64,000 nt of DNA from Planococcus salinarum (GCF_007004625.1 NZ_VIFV01000004.1:121961-185960); one strand, 5' to 3'. Numbered from the stretch's first letter, positions 41,493 through 50,398 are shown. Translations and numbers: made by a program. The notes: generated by a model not told the origin, from the sequence alone.

Positions 41493-42780
41493 AGACCAGA
41501 TCGATTTTATCAGACAGCATATGAAACGCAACAAACTGCGCGTCGCCACGACGATTCTGGCCGCGACGATGGGCTGCGCATTTTTGATCGTCCTGGCTTC
41601 GATCGGTTTTGGGTTGCATCAGACCATTACCGATGATGTCCTGGATAATAATATGGTGACGGAAATTGAAATTGCCGGGAAATCGGGCGGTGAGACAGAA
41701 GTGGCTCCAGCCGATATTCCGGCAGCGGACCTTCAGAAAATCAGAGAAATGGAACACGTTGTGGCGGTAGTGGAACGGAATCAGCCGGAAGCCGAAGCGC
41801 AAACCGTGATAGGTAATCGCAGTGCATATTCCAGAATCGTCTTATCCAGTATGGAAGAAGAACAAAAAGCTGGATTTGCTTTGTCGGAAGGGAAGATGCC
41901 GTCCAAAGCTGAGGAAATCGTAGTCGGCTATCATATGGCAAAACAATTGTTGACAGAAGCGGAAATGGAAAAGGAAGCCAATGGTGAAGAGGTTGACGGA
42001 TTTGCAGGCAGCCTGATCGGCCAGACCATCGAATTGCAACTAACGCCTTTCAGAGACGAAGGAGAAGAAGCGAAAGAGAGCTCGTCATGGGAATTCGTGG
42101 TGACAGGCATCGCGAAAGAACCGGCGAAAGACTGGATGACGGACAACAGTGTCTATGCGGACAGTTCCTGGGGGGCGGTATTCAATGAAGAACTGGACTT
42201 GCAGCAAGGCTATAAATATATCCTTGTTTACGCAGATGAACTGCAGAATGTCGGAGGAATTACAGACACCTTAAAAGAAGACGGCTATTACGTCTATTCC
42301 GTAACGGAAGAGTTGGGTTCGATGAATGTCTTCTTCACTGCATTAAAGGCAGGACTGATCTTTGTCGGAACAATTGCGGTACTGATCGCTTCCATCGGTA
42401 TTTTCAATACGATGACGATGGCAGTGACGGAACGTACGCGCGAAATTGGCGTCATGAAAGCGGTCGGCGCACAACCAAAATTGATCCGCAAATTATTCCT
42501 CATGGAGAGTGCAGCCATCGGCATCATCGGAACCGTGTTGGCAGTTGCCATTTCCTTCGCCATCAGCTTATTGTCCAACTGGCTGATTCCGATGATTGTG
42601 CTGAACTCTTTAGGCGAAGACAGGCCGGCTGATTTCACCCTGGTGATCTCGACCATCCCATGGCAGCTTGTGGTGATCGCATCTGCCATCAGCATCGGCG
42701 TGGCCATGCTGTCAGGCTGGCGTCCGGCGCGAAAAGCCACGCAAATCGATGTAATCCAGGCGTTGAGACAGGAAATGTAA
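41482..42780 (+). CDS. FtsX-like ABC permease (MacB type)
   Basis: 432 residues. One N-terminal helix (about 25-48), a large extracytoplasmic MacB_PCD domain (about 50-275) and three C-terminal helices (about 290-315, 340-370, 395-415) with the coupling motif TERTREIGVMKAVGAQ. It forms the membrane part of the transporter with the 40794 ATPase; likely exports an antimicrobial or envelope compound. A terminator follows. Confidence 0.85.
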   Translation: MQFKDQIDFIRQHMKRNKLRVATTILAATMGCAFLIVLASIGFGLHQTITDDVLDNNMVTEIEIAGKSGGETEVAPADIPAADLQKIREMEHVVAVVERNQPEAEAQTVIGNRSAYSRIVLSSMEEEQKAGFALSEGKMPSKAEEIVVGYHMAKQLLTEAEMEKEANGEEVDGFAGSLIGQTIELQLTPFRDEGEEAKESSSWEFVVTGIAKEPAKDWMTDNSVYADSSWGAVFNEELDLQQGYKYILVYADELQNVGGITDTLKEDGYYVYSVTEELGSMNVFFTALKAGLIFVGTIAVLIASIGIFNTMTMAVTERTREIGVMKAVGAQPKLIRKLFLMESAAIGIIGTVLAVAISFAISLLSNWLIPMIVLNSLGEDRPADFTLVISTIPWQLVVIASAISIGVAMLSGWRPARKATQIDVIQALRQEM

Positions 42781-42792
42781 CCCCAGCGAAGA

Positions 42793-42824
42793 AAAAAGCA
42801 CGTTCCCGAACGGAACGTGCTTTT
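42793..42824. terminator. Bidirectional terminator
   Basis: AAAAGCACGTTCC / GGAACGTGCTTTT with flanking T/A runs, between convergent genes. Confidence 0.85.
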
Positions 42825-42826
42825 GG

Positions 42827-43402
42827 CTATTCGTCGATAACTTTGAAATCGACTTCCGCATGTATTTCGTAGTCAGTTTGGACGCCGTCCGGGCTTTCGG
42901 TAAAGAAATTGGCGTATCCGTTGACAATGTAATAGCCCTGTGGAAATTCATTGTTCATCACTTGTTGCATAAACTCGATATAAGCCGCATCGTCCTGATC
43001 GCTGTACCCACCGCTTCCGGTATAGGATTCTCGGAGAGGCTCACCTTTCGTTAAAGTTGTAGTCAGCAGAGGTTCGATCATCGGATAGTCCAATTGATAG
43101 CCTCGCGTCTTTTCTTCCATGGGAAAAAAGAACGCGGAGCCGGCATGGTAAATATCGATGCTGTCTTCTTCGCCGACATACTCAAGTTCAGCATAGACCT
43201 CAACGGGTCCGCCACTCGCGTATTGTTCCTGTTCGGAAACAAGGCGGTAAATAAAGTCGCCATCAGTAGTGGACGCTTTGGTATTTGAAACGGAATAGTC
43301 ATCGATGGAAGGGATCGTGTCAACAGGTGTATCCCCGCCAGTTCCACAGGCGGCAATCAGCGGCACCATCAGCAATAAGGACAGGAAGGCAATTTTTTTC
43401 AT
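42827..43402 (-). CDS. Uncharacterised lipoprotein, 191 aa
   Basis: 191 residues. Signal with lipobox LIAAC (Cys19); the mature part looks like a beta-sandwich (YRLVSEQEQYASGGPVEVYAELEYVG), similar in feel to intracellular-proteinase-inhibitor/BsuPI-like lipoproteins, but I cannot assign a family. Lies 57 nt downstream of the CwlK-like peptidase gene on the same strand, so possibly co-transcribed. Confidence 0.7.
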   Translation of the reverse strand: MKKIAFLSLLLMVPLIAACGTGGDTPVDTIPSIDDYSVSNTKASTTDGDFIYRLVSEQEQYASGGPVEVYAELEYVGEEDSIDIYHAGSAFFFPMEEKTRGYQLDYPMIEPLLTTTLTKGEPLRESYTGSGGYSDQDDAAYIEFMQQVMNNEFPQGYYIVNGYANFFTESPDGVQTDYEIHAEVDFKVIDE

Positions 43403-43459
43403 GTCTATTCACCCCTCTTTACTGAAGTAGTCGTAATTGAAGGCGAAAGAGTTACAGGG

Positions 43460-44014
43460 TCATTCTATTTTATCCTCGGGTCGCCAGCCTTTCTGCAATT
43501 CCCGAACCGATAAACCGAAATCCATTTCAAGATGAGGATAATCCTTGAACCGGCTCCAGTCGCCGCCCCAGTCAAAGCCGAGGCCTTTGCCGATATCCGC
43601 AACTTCAAACCAGTCCGGGCGCCCATTGCCGTTTCCATCGCGTTCAATGTCCCAGACGACCGAACCGTCATCGAGTTTCAGGGCGAAATCAATGGCCAAT
43701 CCATAATTATGATAGGATTCTCCGGCTTCGGCATGGGTGACGATATTGCCGGCTTCACTGCGTCCTTGTTGATGCAGCGAAGCCTGTTCATCGAAAGAAC
43801 GGAATCCGTCAGTGATGACGATGTCGACCCCAATCTCTTCTGCCGCAGCGACCAGCTCACGGCTCTTCTCCGCCACAATCGGGTGCAGGGCATCCGGCAG
43901 GGGCCGGGCTGCCAATTCTTCGCGGAACTCCACTTCACGTTGTATCCAGATAAACAGAAAACCGCCGAGCAGCAGCAGAAAAAGTATTGTAAAAGCGGTT
44001 TTTGCCTGTTTCAT
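43460..44014 (-). CDS. M15-family peptidoglycan endopeptidase (CwlK/VanY-like)
   Basis: 184 residues. An N-terminal signal-anchor helix (about 6-24) and an M15 metallopeptidase domain with the zinc motif SYHNYGLAIDF (His and Asp ligands, about 100-110), the second His in YPHLEM (about 158-163) and TDGFRSFDEQ. CwlK cleaves L-Ala-D-Glu (or D-Glu-linked) bonds in wall peptides; VanY-type enzymes remove terminal D-Ala. It should act on the outer face of the membrane. Upstream divergent gene at 44119. Confidence 0.82.
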   Translation of the reverse strand: MKQAKTAFTILFLLLLGGFLFIWIQREVEFREELAARPLPDALHPIVAEKSRELVAAAEEIGVDIVITDGFRSFDEQASLHQQGRSEAGNIVTHAEAGESYHNYGLAIDFALKLDDGSVVWDIERDGNGNGRPDWFEVADIGKGLGFDWGGDWSRFKDYPHLEMDFGLSVRELQKGWRPEDKIE

Positions 44015-44118
44015 TTGTTCATCACCTCTATGGTTTTATTTTAGCAAAAATCGTTGCAACAGTATCCTCATACGGAATTTGGTACGATGGAACAAACAAT
44101 CCTTAGGAGGTAATACAT

Positions 44119-44850
44119 ATGGTTATCGAATTAATGAAATCCCATGCTTCAGTGCGTGATTACAAAGAGGAGCAACTGACACGGGGAGAAGTGGAAGAGT
44201 TGATCGGAGCGGCGCAGCATGCGGCAACGTCTCATTTTGTCCAGGCATATTCAGTCATCTGGGTGACGGATGCTGAAAAACGGAAGAAGCTTGGCGAATT
44301 GTCCAAGAATCCAAAACAGATGGAAGGCGCCGGTGCTGTTTTCCTTATGTGCGCCGATTACAACCGCCTGAAACATGCCGGAGATATGCAGGGCGAGTCG
44401 ATTGTCTTCGACCAGGCCGAGAATTTGCTGGTCGCAGTGACAGATGTGGGACTGCTGGCGCAAAATCTGGCGCTGGCGGCCGAATCCAAAGGCTATGGCA
44501 TCTGCTATATCGGCGGTGTCCGCAACAATATGGGCGCAATCAGCGAATTGGTCGGATTGCCTGAAGGTGTGTTTCCCGTCTACGGCCTGACTGTCGGTGT
44601 CCCGAACGAAAAGAATGACGTAAAACCCCGTCTGCCGGTGGAAGCGATTTTGCACGAAAATGACTACAACGAAGAAAAATACGAAAGAATTCTTCCGGCT
44701 TATGACAAGACAATCCAGGACTATTACGGAAGCCGCGGTTCCAACCAGAAAACGGCGTCCTGGTCACAGCAAATGGCGGATTTCCTGAAAAAACCGCATC
44801 GTCCGGATCTGAAAGCGGTATTGGCATCAAAAGGCTATAAATTCAAATAA
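44119..44850 (+). CDS. NfrA-like NADPH-dependent FMN oxidoreductase (nitroreductase family)
   Basis: 243 residues, nitroreductase fold. FMN-contact regions SHASVRDYKEEQL (about 8-20), AATSHFVQAYSVIWV and GYGICYIGGVRNN (about 133-145) are typical of NfrA/NfsA enzymes. They reduce FMN, nitroaromatics, quinones or disulfides with NADPH under stress. AGGAGGTAATACAT precedes the ATG. The SDR-like gene follows 22 nt after the stop, so they form an operon. Confidence 0.85.
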   Translation: MVIELMKSHASVRDYKEEQLTRGEVEELIGAAQHAATSHFVQAYSVIWVTDAEKRKKLGELSKNPKQMEGAGAVFLMCADYNRLKHAGDMQGESIVFDQAENLLVAVTDVGLLAQNLALAAESKGYGICYIGGVRNNMGAISELVGLPEGVFPVYGLTVGVPNEKNDVKPRLPVEAILHENDYNEEKYERILPAYDKTIQDYYGSRGSNQKTASWSQQMADFLKKPHRPDLKAVLASKGYKFK

Positions 44851-44872
44851 TCATGCAGAGGAGGACGAAGAG

Positions 44873-45487
44873 ATGAAACTGGCAATTTTCGGCGCGACAG
44901 GCAGAGTGGGCGGTGAAATCTTAAAGCGTGCGTTGGCAGACGGTCACCAGGTGACGGCCCTGCAGCGTTCGCCCAAGCTCGACAAACATCCGAATCTGGC
45001 GACGGTATTCGGCAATGTCCGGAACAAAAAGGATATTGACCGCACTATTGCGGGAGCCGACGCAGTCATCAGTGCATTAGGAACAGATAAGACCACGACG
45101 TTGACGGATGCCATGCCTTTCATAATCGAGGCGATGGAACTGGGCGGCATCAAAAGGATCATAACGATTGGAACGGCCGGCATCTTAAACAGCCGGCTCG
45201 AAGAAGGCAAGCTCCGTTACCAGGGGGGCGACTCGAACCGGAAAATGACCTTCGCTGCGAAACAGCACGAAAAAGTCTTTCGCATGCTGGAACAATCCGA
45301 CTTGGAGTGGACCATCGTCTGTCCGACCTATTTGCCTGATGGGGAAGCGAAAGGCGGATACCGCACGAAAAAAGATTATCTTCCGGAGGACGGCAAAGAA
45401 ATCAGCGTTGGCGATACCGCGGAATTCGCCTACTATCAACTGGAGAACAGCGAAAACATCGGCAGCCGTGTGGGATTGGCGTATTAA
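44873..45487 (+). CDS. NAD(P)H-binding oxidoreductase, NmrA/atypical SDR family
   Basis: 204 residues. Rossmann loop GATGRVGGEI (about 7-16) with NADP preference suggested by LQRSPKL after strand 2, and the family motif ADAVISALG. Such proteins act as NAD(P)H-binding reductases or redox sensors. GAGGAGGA precedes the ATG. Likely co-transcribed with the NfrA-like gene in a redox-stress unit. Confidence 0.8.
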   Translation: MKLAIFGATGRVGGEILKRALADGHQVTALQRSPKLDKHPNLATVFGNVRNKKDIDRTIAGADAVISALGTDKTTTLTDAMPFIIEAMELGGIKRIITIGTAGILNSRLEEGKLRYQGGDSNRKMTFAAKQHEKVFRMLEQSDLEWTIVCPTYLPDGEAKGGYRTKKDYLPEDGKEISVGDTAEFAYYQLENSENIGSRVGLAY

Positions 45488-45495
45488 TGGCAGAA

Positions 45496-45522
45496 TGGCT
45501 CGGATTTTCCGGGCTTTTTTAT
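45496..45522 (+). terminator. Terminator of the nfrA-like operon
   Basis: GCTCGGA / TCCGGGC (one wobble) with TTTT loop and T run. Confidence 0.75.
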
Positions 45523-45524
45523 TT

Positions 45525-45592
45525 GCGATCAACTTTCATAAGAATACGATCAACTTTCATAAAAATACGATCAACTTCCAACAGAATAGGCT
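45525..45592. repeat. Degenerate 21-22-nt tandem repeat (CGATCAACTTTCATAA type)
   Basis: Three units, CGATCAACTTTCATAAGAATA, CGATCAACTTTCATAAAAATA and CGATCAACTTCCAACAGAATAG (at about 45527, 45548 and 45569), then a partial GCTCAACTCGC. Period and the CGATCA head match the array at 11210. It lies between two convergent terminators. Confidence 0.7.
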
Positions 45593-45610
45593 CAACTCGC
45601 CCCTGCAACG

Positions 45611-45647
45611 AAAAAACCCGCAAAGCCAACCAGGCTTTGCGGGTTTT
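45611..45647 (-). terminator. Terminator of the GntR-ABC operon
   Basis: 15-bp stem AAAACCCGCAAAGCC / GGCTTTGCGGGTTTT; minus strand continues TTCG. Confidence 0.85.
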
Positions 45648-45662
45648 CCATATAAGGTTTTA

Positions 45663-46607
45663 TTACGCCGTAACGTCGCGTTTGCCGAAAGTGACATAGC
45701 TGATGGCCATAAAAATAACAAAATAGACAAACAGCACAATCACGGACAGCGTCATCGTGATATCATCGACCAGCATAAACCCGGTATAATATTGCGTCAG
45801 GTCGGTGTGCGTAAACAGATAATATTTGACGATTTCATAATTCGCCAGCAGGAAGACCGCCTGAACGCCCGTGAACAACAGGAAAATCGACAGCCCGATG
45901 GCGAGTGAACTGGAGCGGAATGCAGTGCCCAGCATAAAGGCGAAAGTGCTGATCATTAAGACGTTGACAAAGCTGAGTGCGGCCAACCGGAGGCCTTCCA
46001 GCCAGAACGATCCTTCGACAACTTCTGAACCATTCCAGACAAGGTACGTTCCATCACTGACACCATAAAAGATTAACCCCGCCACTGCCGTGACGATGAA
46101 TAATACAACCGCCAGCAGCAATGCGTACAGCATCGTCGTGATGAATTTCGAGCTTAAAATTTTCCAGCGTTTGACGGGACGAGTCAACAGCATTTTGATG
46201 GTGCCCTGTGAAAATTCAGCAGCCACAATGCCGCCGGCGACGATAACCGTGAACAGCGTGACAAGGGACATCAGGGCGTGCGAGTCGATGACGCTTTGCT
46301 GCATGCTGTTGGAGTCAAAAGGAGCGACATCGTTTTCGAGACGATGCTCGGCAATAGCCACTTCGCCTTCAAGATACTCGCGCCGTACGTCACCCAAGCT
46401 GTTATTCTCCAACAGGATTAAATTGTTGGCCATTTCAGCGGCTTCCAGCTGCTGCCATGTTTCTGTATTGGCAGTATTCATGGAGTTGTCCACCCATTTG
46501 GTGATGGCGGAGGAGCTGAACAGAATGACTGCCAGCAGAATGATCATGATCCAGGAAGATTTCCGGCTCCATAATTTCATCCATTCATTTTGTATGAGCT
46601 TGAGCAA
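45663..46607 (-). CDS. ABC-2 type permease
   Basis: About 314 residues with six helices: one N-terminal (about 17-35), a long extracellular loop (about 40-110), then five more. ABC-2 permease of the bacitracin/gliding-export type. TTG 46607 is suggested by GGAGG ten nt upstream; GTG 46616 is also possible but directly abuts it. It overlaps the upstream ATPase gene, its likely partner. Last gene of the five-gene minus-strand operon. Confidence 0.75.
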   Translation of the reverse strand: MLKLIQNEWMKLWSRKSSWIMIILLAVILFSSSAITKWVDNSMNTANTETWQQLEAAEMANNLILLENNSLGDVRREYLEGEVAIAEHRLENDVAPFDSNSMQQSVIDSHALMSLVTLFTVIVAGGIVAAEFSQGTIKMLLTRPVKRWKILSSKFITTMLYALLLAVVLFIVTAVAGLIFYGVSDGTYLVWNGSEVVEGSFWLEGLRLAALSFVNVLMISTFAFMLGTAFRSSSLAIGLSIFLLFTGVQAVFLLANYEIVKYYLFTHTDLTQYYTGFMLVDDITMTLSVIVLFVYFVIFMAISYVTFGKRDVTA

Positions 46608-47508
46608 TTTCTCCACCTCCAGTCAGTTCAAGGAATTGATCTTCCAAAGTCGCTTGGAACGGTTGAATGGCAAATATGGAAACTTCGGCATTCACCAGTA
46701 TTTTGATGGCGCCCGGAATATGTTCCGGTTCGGTCTCCACCAACAGTCCACCGTCATGGCGGGAAACCGGGAAGCCGATTCCGGCCAATATCTCTTCTGT
46801 CTGTGCCAACGGCTCGGCCTTCAAATAAAAGCGGGATTGCTGAAGCTCTTTGACGTTTTTGATATCGATCAGTTCGCCATTTTGAATAATGGCGATCCGG
46901 TCGCATAATAATTCGATTTCCGACAAAAGATGGCTGGAAACGAAAACCGCGACGCCATTTTCACGTGCGATTTTCTGCAGGTAAAGACGGAATTCCCAGA
47001 TGCCTGCAGGATCAAGTCCATTGGTCGGTTCATCAAGAATAAGGAATTTCGGTTTGTGCAGAAGCGCCTGTGCCAACCCGAGACGCTGCCTCATGCCGAG
47101 GGAATACGAACCGACCTTTTCATTGATGCGGTTTTGCATGCCGACCTGCTCAATGACTTCATTGATGCGCTTTTTCGAAATGCCTTTATGCATTCTCGAA
47201 AAATGCAGCAGGTTTTTATAGCCCGACATGTATTTGTACATTTCCGGGTTCTCGACGATTACGCCGACTTTCTCGATGCTTTCCTCAAAATGATGCTTTA
47301 CTGATTGCCCGTCGATCAATACATCGCCTTCAGTCGGTTTCATCAATCCGACCATCATCCGGATGGTCGTGGTCTTGCCGGCTCCGTTCGGTCCCAGAAA
47401 TCCGGTGATCTGCCCTTTATACAAATCGAGATTCAAGTTCTTGATAATTTTCTTGCTGCCGATTGTTTTTGACAGATTTTTAATCTGTACCAATGCCTGC
47501 TCGTTCAT
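46585..47508 (-). CDS. ABC transporter ATP-binding protein (ABC-2 exporter)
   Basis: 307 residues. Walker A GPNGAGKTTTI (about 40-50), signature YSLGMRQRLGLAQAL, Walker B FLILDEPTNGLDP, followed by a C-terminal regulatory extension (about 215-307). DrrA/BcrA-type. Its ATG overlaps the stop of the preceding ATPase gene (ATGA), so the start at 47508 is clear. Pairs with the 45663 permease. Confidence 0.85.
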   Translation of the reverse strand: MNEQALVQIKNLSKTIGSKKIIKNLNLDLYKGQITGFLGPNGAGKTTTIRMMVGLMKPTEGDVLIDGQSVKHHFEESIEKVGVIVENPEMYKYMSGYKNLLHFSRMHKGISKKRINEVIEQVGMQNRINEKVGSYSLGMRQRLGLAQALLHKPKFLILDEPTNGLDPAGIWEFRLYLQKIARENGVAVFVSSHLLSEIELLCDRIAIIQNGELIDIKNVKELQQSRFYLKAEPLAQTEEILAGIGFPVSRHDGGLLVETEPEHIPGAIKILVNAEVSIFAIQPFQATLEDQFLELTGGGEIAQAHTK

Positions 47509-48209
47509 CCTGCTGCACCCGCTTTCGTCCCTTTTGTCATCCATTCCACCGTGTCCTGGCCCGTTTCGTCCCGGATGTCATCCAGTTGCCTGTGGGCCAA
47601 TACGTTTCCGCCTTTCAAAAGCACCAATTCATCGAGCAAAGTTTCCACTTCCCGGATTTCATGGGTCGACAGGATCAAAGTCTGGCGTTCGAGATCCGTA
47701 AAGCGGAGCAGGCCTTTGACCAGATCGCCTCGTACCATGGGATCGAGTCCGGAAAACGGTTCATCCATTAAATAATAGCGGCTTTCACGCCCTAAAGTTG
47801 CGGCCATTTTTGCACGTCCACGCATGCCCTTGGAAAGGGTTTTCATCTTCGAAGACAGGGGAACTTCCAAAAAATCGAGCACCTCTTTTGCTTTTACTTC
47901 ATTGAAATCTGCGAACTGGCTCCTGTAATAGGCGAACATTTGCCCGACTGTGAAATAAGGATAAAACATGTCGGCATCAGGAAGGTAAGCGATTCTTTCG
48001 GCATCTTTCCGGGACACCGGCTTGCCGTCGATCAGGATGGATCCGCTGTCGATGGGGCTGACGCCAGCCAGGGATTTCAGCAAAGTCGATTTGCCGCTGC
48101 CGTTCTCACCGGCAATTCCTATTATTTTTCCCGTTTCGAGAGTTAAACTAACACACTGAAGCGCTTTAGTTGAGCCGTATGATTTTTTTACATTGTTCAA
48201 TTCGATCAT
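47505..48209 (-). CDS. ABC transporter ATP-binding protein (YtrB-like)
   Basis: 234 residues. Walker A GENGSGKST (about 35-43), Walker B YYLMDEPFSGLDP; the signature is the divergent LSKGMRGRAKMAATL, as in YtrB/YhcG-type ATPases that follow GntR regulators. It overlaps the GntR gene by 4 nt (ATGA) upstream and the next ATPase gene downstream. Confidence 0.82.
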   Translation of the reverse strand: MIELNNVKKSYGSTKALQCVSLTLETGKIIGIAGENGSGKSTLLKSLAGVSPIDSGSILIDGKPVSRKDAERIAYLPDADMFYPYFTVGQMFAYYRSQFADFNEVKAKEVLDFLEVPLSSKMKTLSKGMRGRAKMAATLGRESRYYLMDEPFSGLDPMVRGDLVKGLLRFTDLERQTLILSTHEIREVETLLDELVLLKGGNVLAHRQLDDIRDETGQDTVEWMTKGTKAGAAG

Positions 48210-48565
48210 TGGATTTCCCTCCTGACGAGTTCCACGATTTCCGCCTTCGAAAAACCGTACGCCTCCACATTGGCGATAAACGATTTCACGAGATCGGTTT
48301 TCTTGCTGGCCCGCAGCTTGTCAAGGCGAGCTTCATTTTCTGTTATGAATGAACCCTGGCCACGCCTGGTTTCTGTAAGTTCCATCGCTTCCATCTCCCT
48401 GTAAACCCGTTGCACGGTATTGGCGTTGACACCGACTTCGATTGCATATTCCCGGACAGAAGGCAGCTTGTCGCCGGGTTTTCGGACGCCGCGGATGATG
48501 TCCCCCGACAGGCGTTCGATCAGCTGCTGATAAATCGGCTTATCCTTATCAAACTCAAGCCCCAT
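48206..48565 (-). CDS. GntR-family regulator, YtrA subfamily
   Basis: 119 residues. A GntR winged helix (about 10-75: PIYQQLIERLSGDIIRGVRKPGDKLPSVREYAIEVGVNANTVQRVYREME) with only a short C-terminal helical tail, the YtrA hallmark. YtrA repressors control cell-wall-antibiotic responsive ABC operons and usually sit inside them, as here. The likely operator is at 49352-49371. Confidence 0.88.
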   Translation of the reverse strand: MGLEFDKDKPIYQQLIERLSGDIIRGVRKPGDKLPSVREYAIEVGVNANTVQRVYREMEAMELTETRRGQGSFITENEARLDKLRASKKTDLVKSFIANVEAYGFSKAEIVELVRREIQ

Positions 48566-48566
48566 G

Positions 48567-49331
48567 TCAAGCCCTCACTTTCTTCTCGAACCAGTAAGCG
48601 GACACAAAATAAAGAAGAACCAACAATATTGTTACAAAGGCAAACTGGCCAATTTGCAGTGTGGCCGGCGTTTCAAAAGGCACCTTTAACCCGCGCGCCA
48701 TATTGGCCAGAAATTCGGATTCATGCAAAGGGACGATCCAAAAGTCGGTGAGTGCTGCATAGAGATCAGTTGCCTTGAATCGATCCCACATTTCAAGAAA
48801 GAAAATAAAAAATCCGAAAGTGACAATATAAGCAAAGCCCCCAATCTTGGGTTTCATTGAATAAAACATTGTGATATAGAAATAATAGATGATTGTGATC
48901 TGCACCGAAAAAAACAGAATGCCCGCTGCGAACATGGCGGCGGAAGGAAGAAGGTTTCTGACTTCCAGTAAATCGGGTGCAAAGAGCAGAAACACAAATG
49001 TCAGGGAACTTATCCATAACAGCGAAATGGCGGTGGCAAAAATTACTGTAAGAAATTTGCTGGCATTAATTTTATGTATGGAAGCACTGGAATGAAAAAA
49101 GATATCCGGGCGGTCCATCTCTTTTGTAAGAAGAATGGACAGAAGAATTATTGGTGCGAACATGTGCAATGCCATCACAGTGCCCGAAAAAACAAGTAGT
49201 CCTTCAAAAAATTCAAACTGGAAAAGCATCGCTGATCCGAGCGGAATAATAATATCCAATAGTAAAGCCACTAACAAATAGCCCTTGATGATGGTCCAGT
49301 CTTTCCTGAATAACCCACGCAATTGATTCAT
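48567..49331 (-). CDS. Polytopic membrane protein, ABC-2-like permease of the GntR operon
   Basis: 254 residues with about six helices (about 20-38, 48-70, 95-118, 130-152, 160-180, 225-247) and no soluble domain. By position it should be the membrane partner of the YtrB-like ATPase. First gene of the operon; its stop is one base away from the GntR start. GGAGATGCAAC precedes the ATG. Confidence 0.7.
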   Translation of the reverse strand: MNQLRGLFRKDWTIIKGYLLVALLLDIIIPLGSAMLFQFEFFEGLLVFSGTVMALHMFAPIILLSILLTKEMDRPDIFFHSSASIHKINASKFLTVIFATAISLLWISSLTFVFLLFAPDLLEVRNLLPSAAMFAAGILFFSVQITIIYYFYITMFYSMKPKIGGFAYIVTFGFFIFFLEMWDRFKATDLYAALTDFWIVPLHESEFLANMARGLKVPFETPATLQIGQFAFVTILLVLLYFVSAYWFEKKVRA

Positions 49332-49351
49332 GTTGCATCTCCTTGTCTTAC

Positions 49352-49392
49352 TGTATTAACTGAATAGTACACCTGGTGGGTGTGCAATGCAA
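49352..49392 (-). promoter_or_regulatory. Promoter and YtrA-type operator of the GntR-ABC operon
   Basis: Minus strand TTGCAT (49387-49392), 17 bp, TACTAT (49364-49369). Overlapping the -10 is TGTACTA-TTCAGT-TAATACA (49352-49371), an inverted repeat with one mismatch, resembling sites of YtrA-type repressors. Confidence 0.6.
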
Positions 49393-49473
49393 TACAATTT
49401 TCCTGATAAGTGTCTAACGGGGCATTAGAACGGGAAAGGAGAGGTATACCGTTCTAACGGGGGAGGAATTGCG

Positions 49474-49896
49474 ATGAAAAATTTGAAGGACAAAGAGCAG
49501 ATTCTGATGGCTTTTTATGCCCAATATTTCAAGGGGGCTACTTTGGAAGATATTAAGCAGCTGGATCAGCGGCTTTCTGAAGGGATAGGGGAAGAACGCT
49601 ATCAGGCGGCAATGAAGGAATTGGAAGAAGAAGGGCTGGTTTTTGGCATTGAAAAAGCGGAAGCGCGCCGAAAGGAAGACGGAGTAGACGGCCCGATGGC
49701 CACCAATGAAGGCATGTTGTATGTCAATAGTGCCTTGAACCTGCAGTCCGAGGCTGTCGAGGACCATCAACTCGATTACCTGGAAAACAACCTGAAGACA
49801 AGCGGTCTTGAATTTACACTGGAGCCGGTCAAAGAATATATAATGGAAGTAATCAGTGAGCAGGCAGACAAAAAGCCGAACGAAAACTCACCGTAA
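49474..49896 (+). CDS. Hypothetical protein with winged-helix-like N-terminus, 140 aa
   Basis: 140 residues, soluble, no signal. Residues about 5-60 (KEQILMAFYAQYFKG...ERYQAAMKELEEEGLVFGIEKAEARR) resemble a small winged helix like YjcQ-type proteins; the acidic C-terminal half has no known match. A GGGGGAGG stretch lies 9 nt before the ATG and a strong terminator follows. Function unknown. Confidence 0.6.
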   Translation: MKNLKDKEQILMAFYAQYFKGATLEDIKQLDQRLSEGIGEERYQAAMKELEEEGLVFGIEKAEARRKEDGVDGPMATNEGMLYVNSALNLQSEAVEDHQLDYLENNLKTSGLEFTLEPVKEYIMEVISEQADKKPNENSP

Positions 49897-49901
49897 ACCG
49901 G

Positions 49902-49940
49902 AAAAGAAGCATCCTCCAATGTGGAGGATGCTTCTTTTGG
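49902..49940. terminator. Bidirectional terminator
   Basis: Perfect 16-bp stem AAAAGAAGCATCCTCC / GGAGGATGCTTCTTTT. It serves the plus-strand gene and, after repeat copy D, the minus-strand genes at 50144-51552. Confidence 0.9.
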
Positions 49941-49943
49941 GGT

Positions 49944-50142
49944 AATTGTCCAGACTCCAGCGGCCCAGCTCTTCGGGTCATAAGCCGGCTCAGCTGCGTG
50001 GCAAAAACCGCCACTTCGCTGATCCGTCTAACCCCTTATTGCTCCTGCATCGCTGCGCTAGCTTCGTCGCAAAGAGATGTCCCAAATTCCATTTGGTCCA
50101 TCCCTTGCCTTACAGAGCTTGACGGGCGCTGTCGCTTTTCCT
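49944..50142 (-). repeat. 3'-UTR repeat element, copy D (long form)
   Basis: Minus-strand oriented copy of about 199 bp. It begins right at the stop of the 84-aa membrane protein gene (AAGGAAAAGCGACAGCGCCCG) and ends GGAGTCTGGACAAT next to the terminator. It shares the inner GCATCGCTGCGCTAGCTTCG block with copy C. Confidence 0.8.
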
Positions 50143-50143
50143 T

Positions 50144-50398
50144 CTACAATTCCAGAACGAAAAAGGCGATAAAGATAGTCAATACAACGATGGTGTTGAT
50201 GATGGTGCCGGTTTTTCTGCTGACGTTATCATCAAGAGCGGGAAAACGCTCGGCAAGCTTCATGCCGCCCACGATCAATGCCACCAGAACGAGCAGGTTG
50301 ATGATGATGTGCATATCGTAGACGTGCACATCAATATAGCGTACCAGAATCACAGAAAATGCCAGGATAATGCCGTTCACAATATGGATTTTTTTCAT
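50144..50398 (-). CDS. Small membrane protein with three helices, 84 aa
   Basis: 84 residues with hydrophobic stretches at about 6-20, 29-46 and 64-82. No family assigned. Its ATG overlaps the stop of the methyltransferase gene by 4 nt (ATGA), so the two are co-translated. Function unknown. Confidence 0.6.
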   Translation of the reverse strand: MKKIHIVNGIILAFSVILVRYIDVHVYDMHIIINLLVLVALIVGGMKLAERFPALDDNVSRKTGTIINTIVVLTIFIAFFVLEL

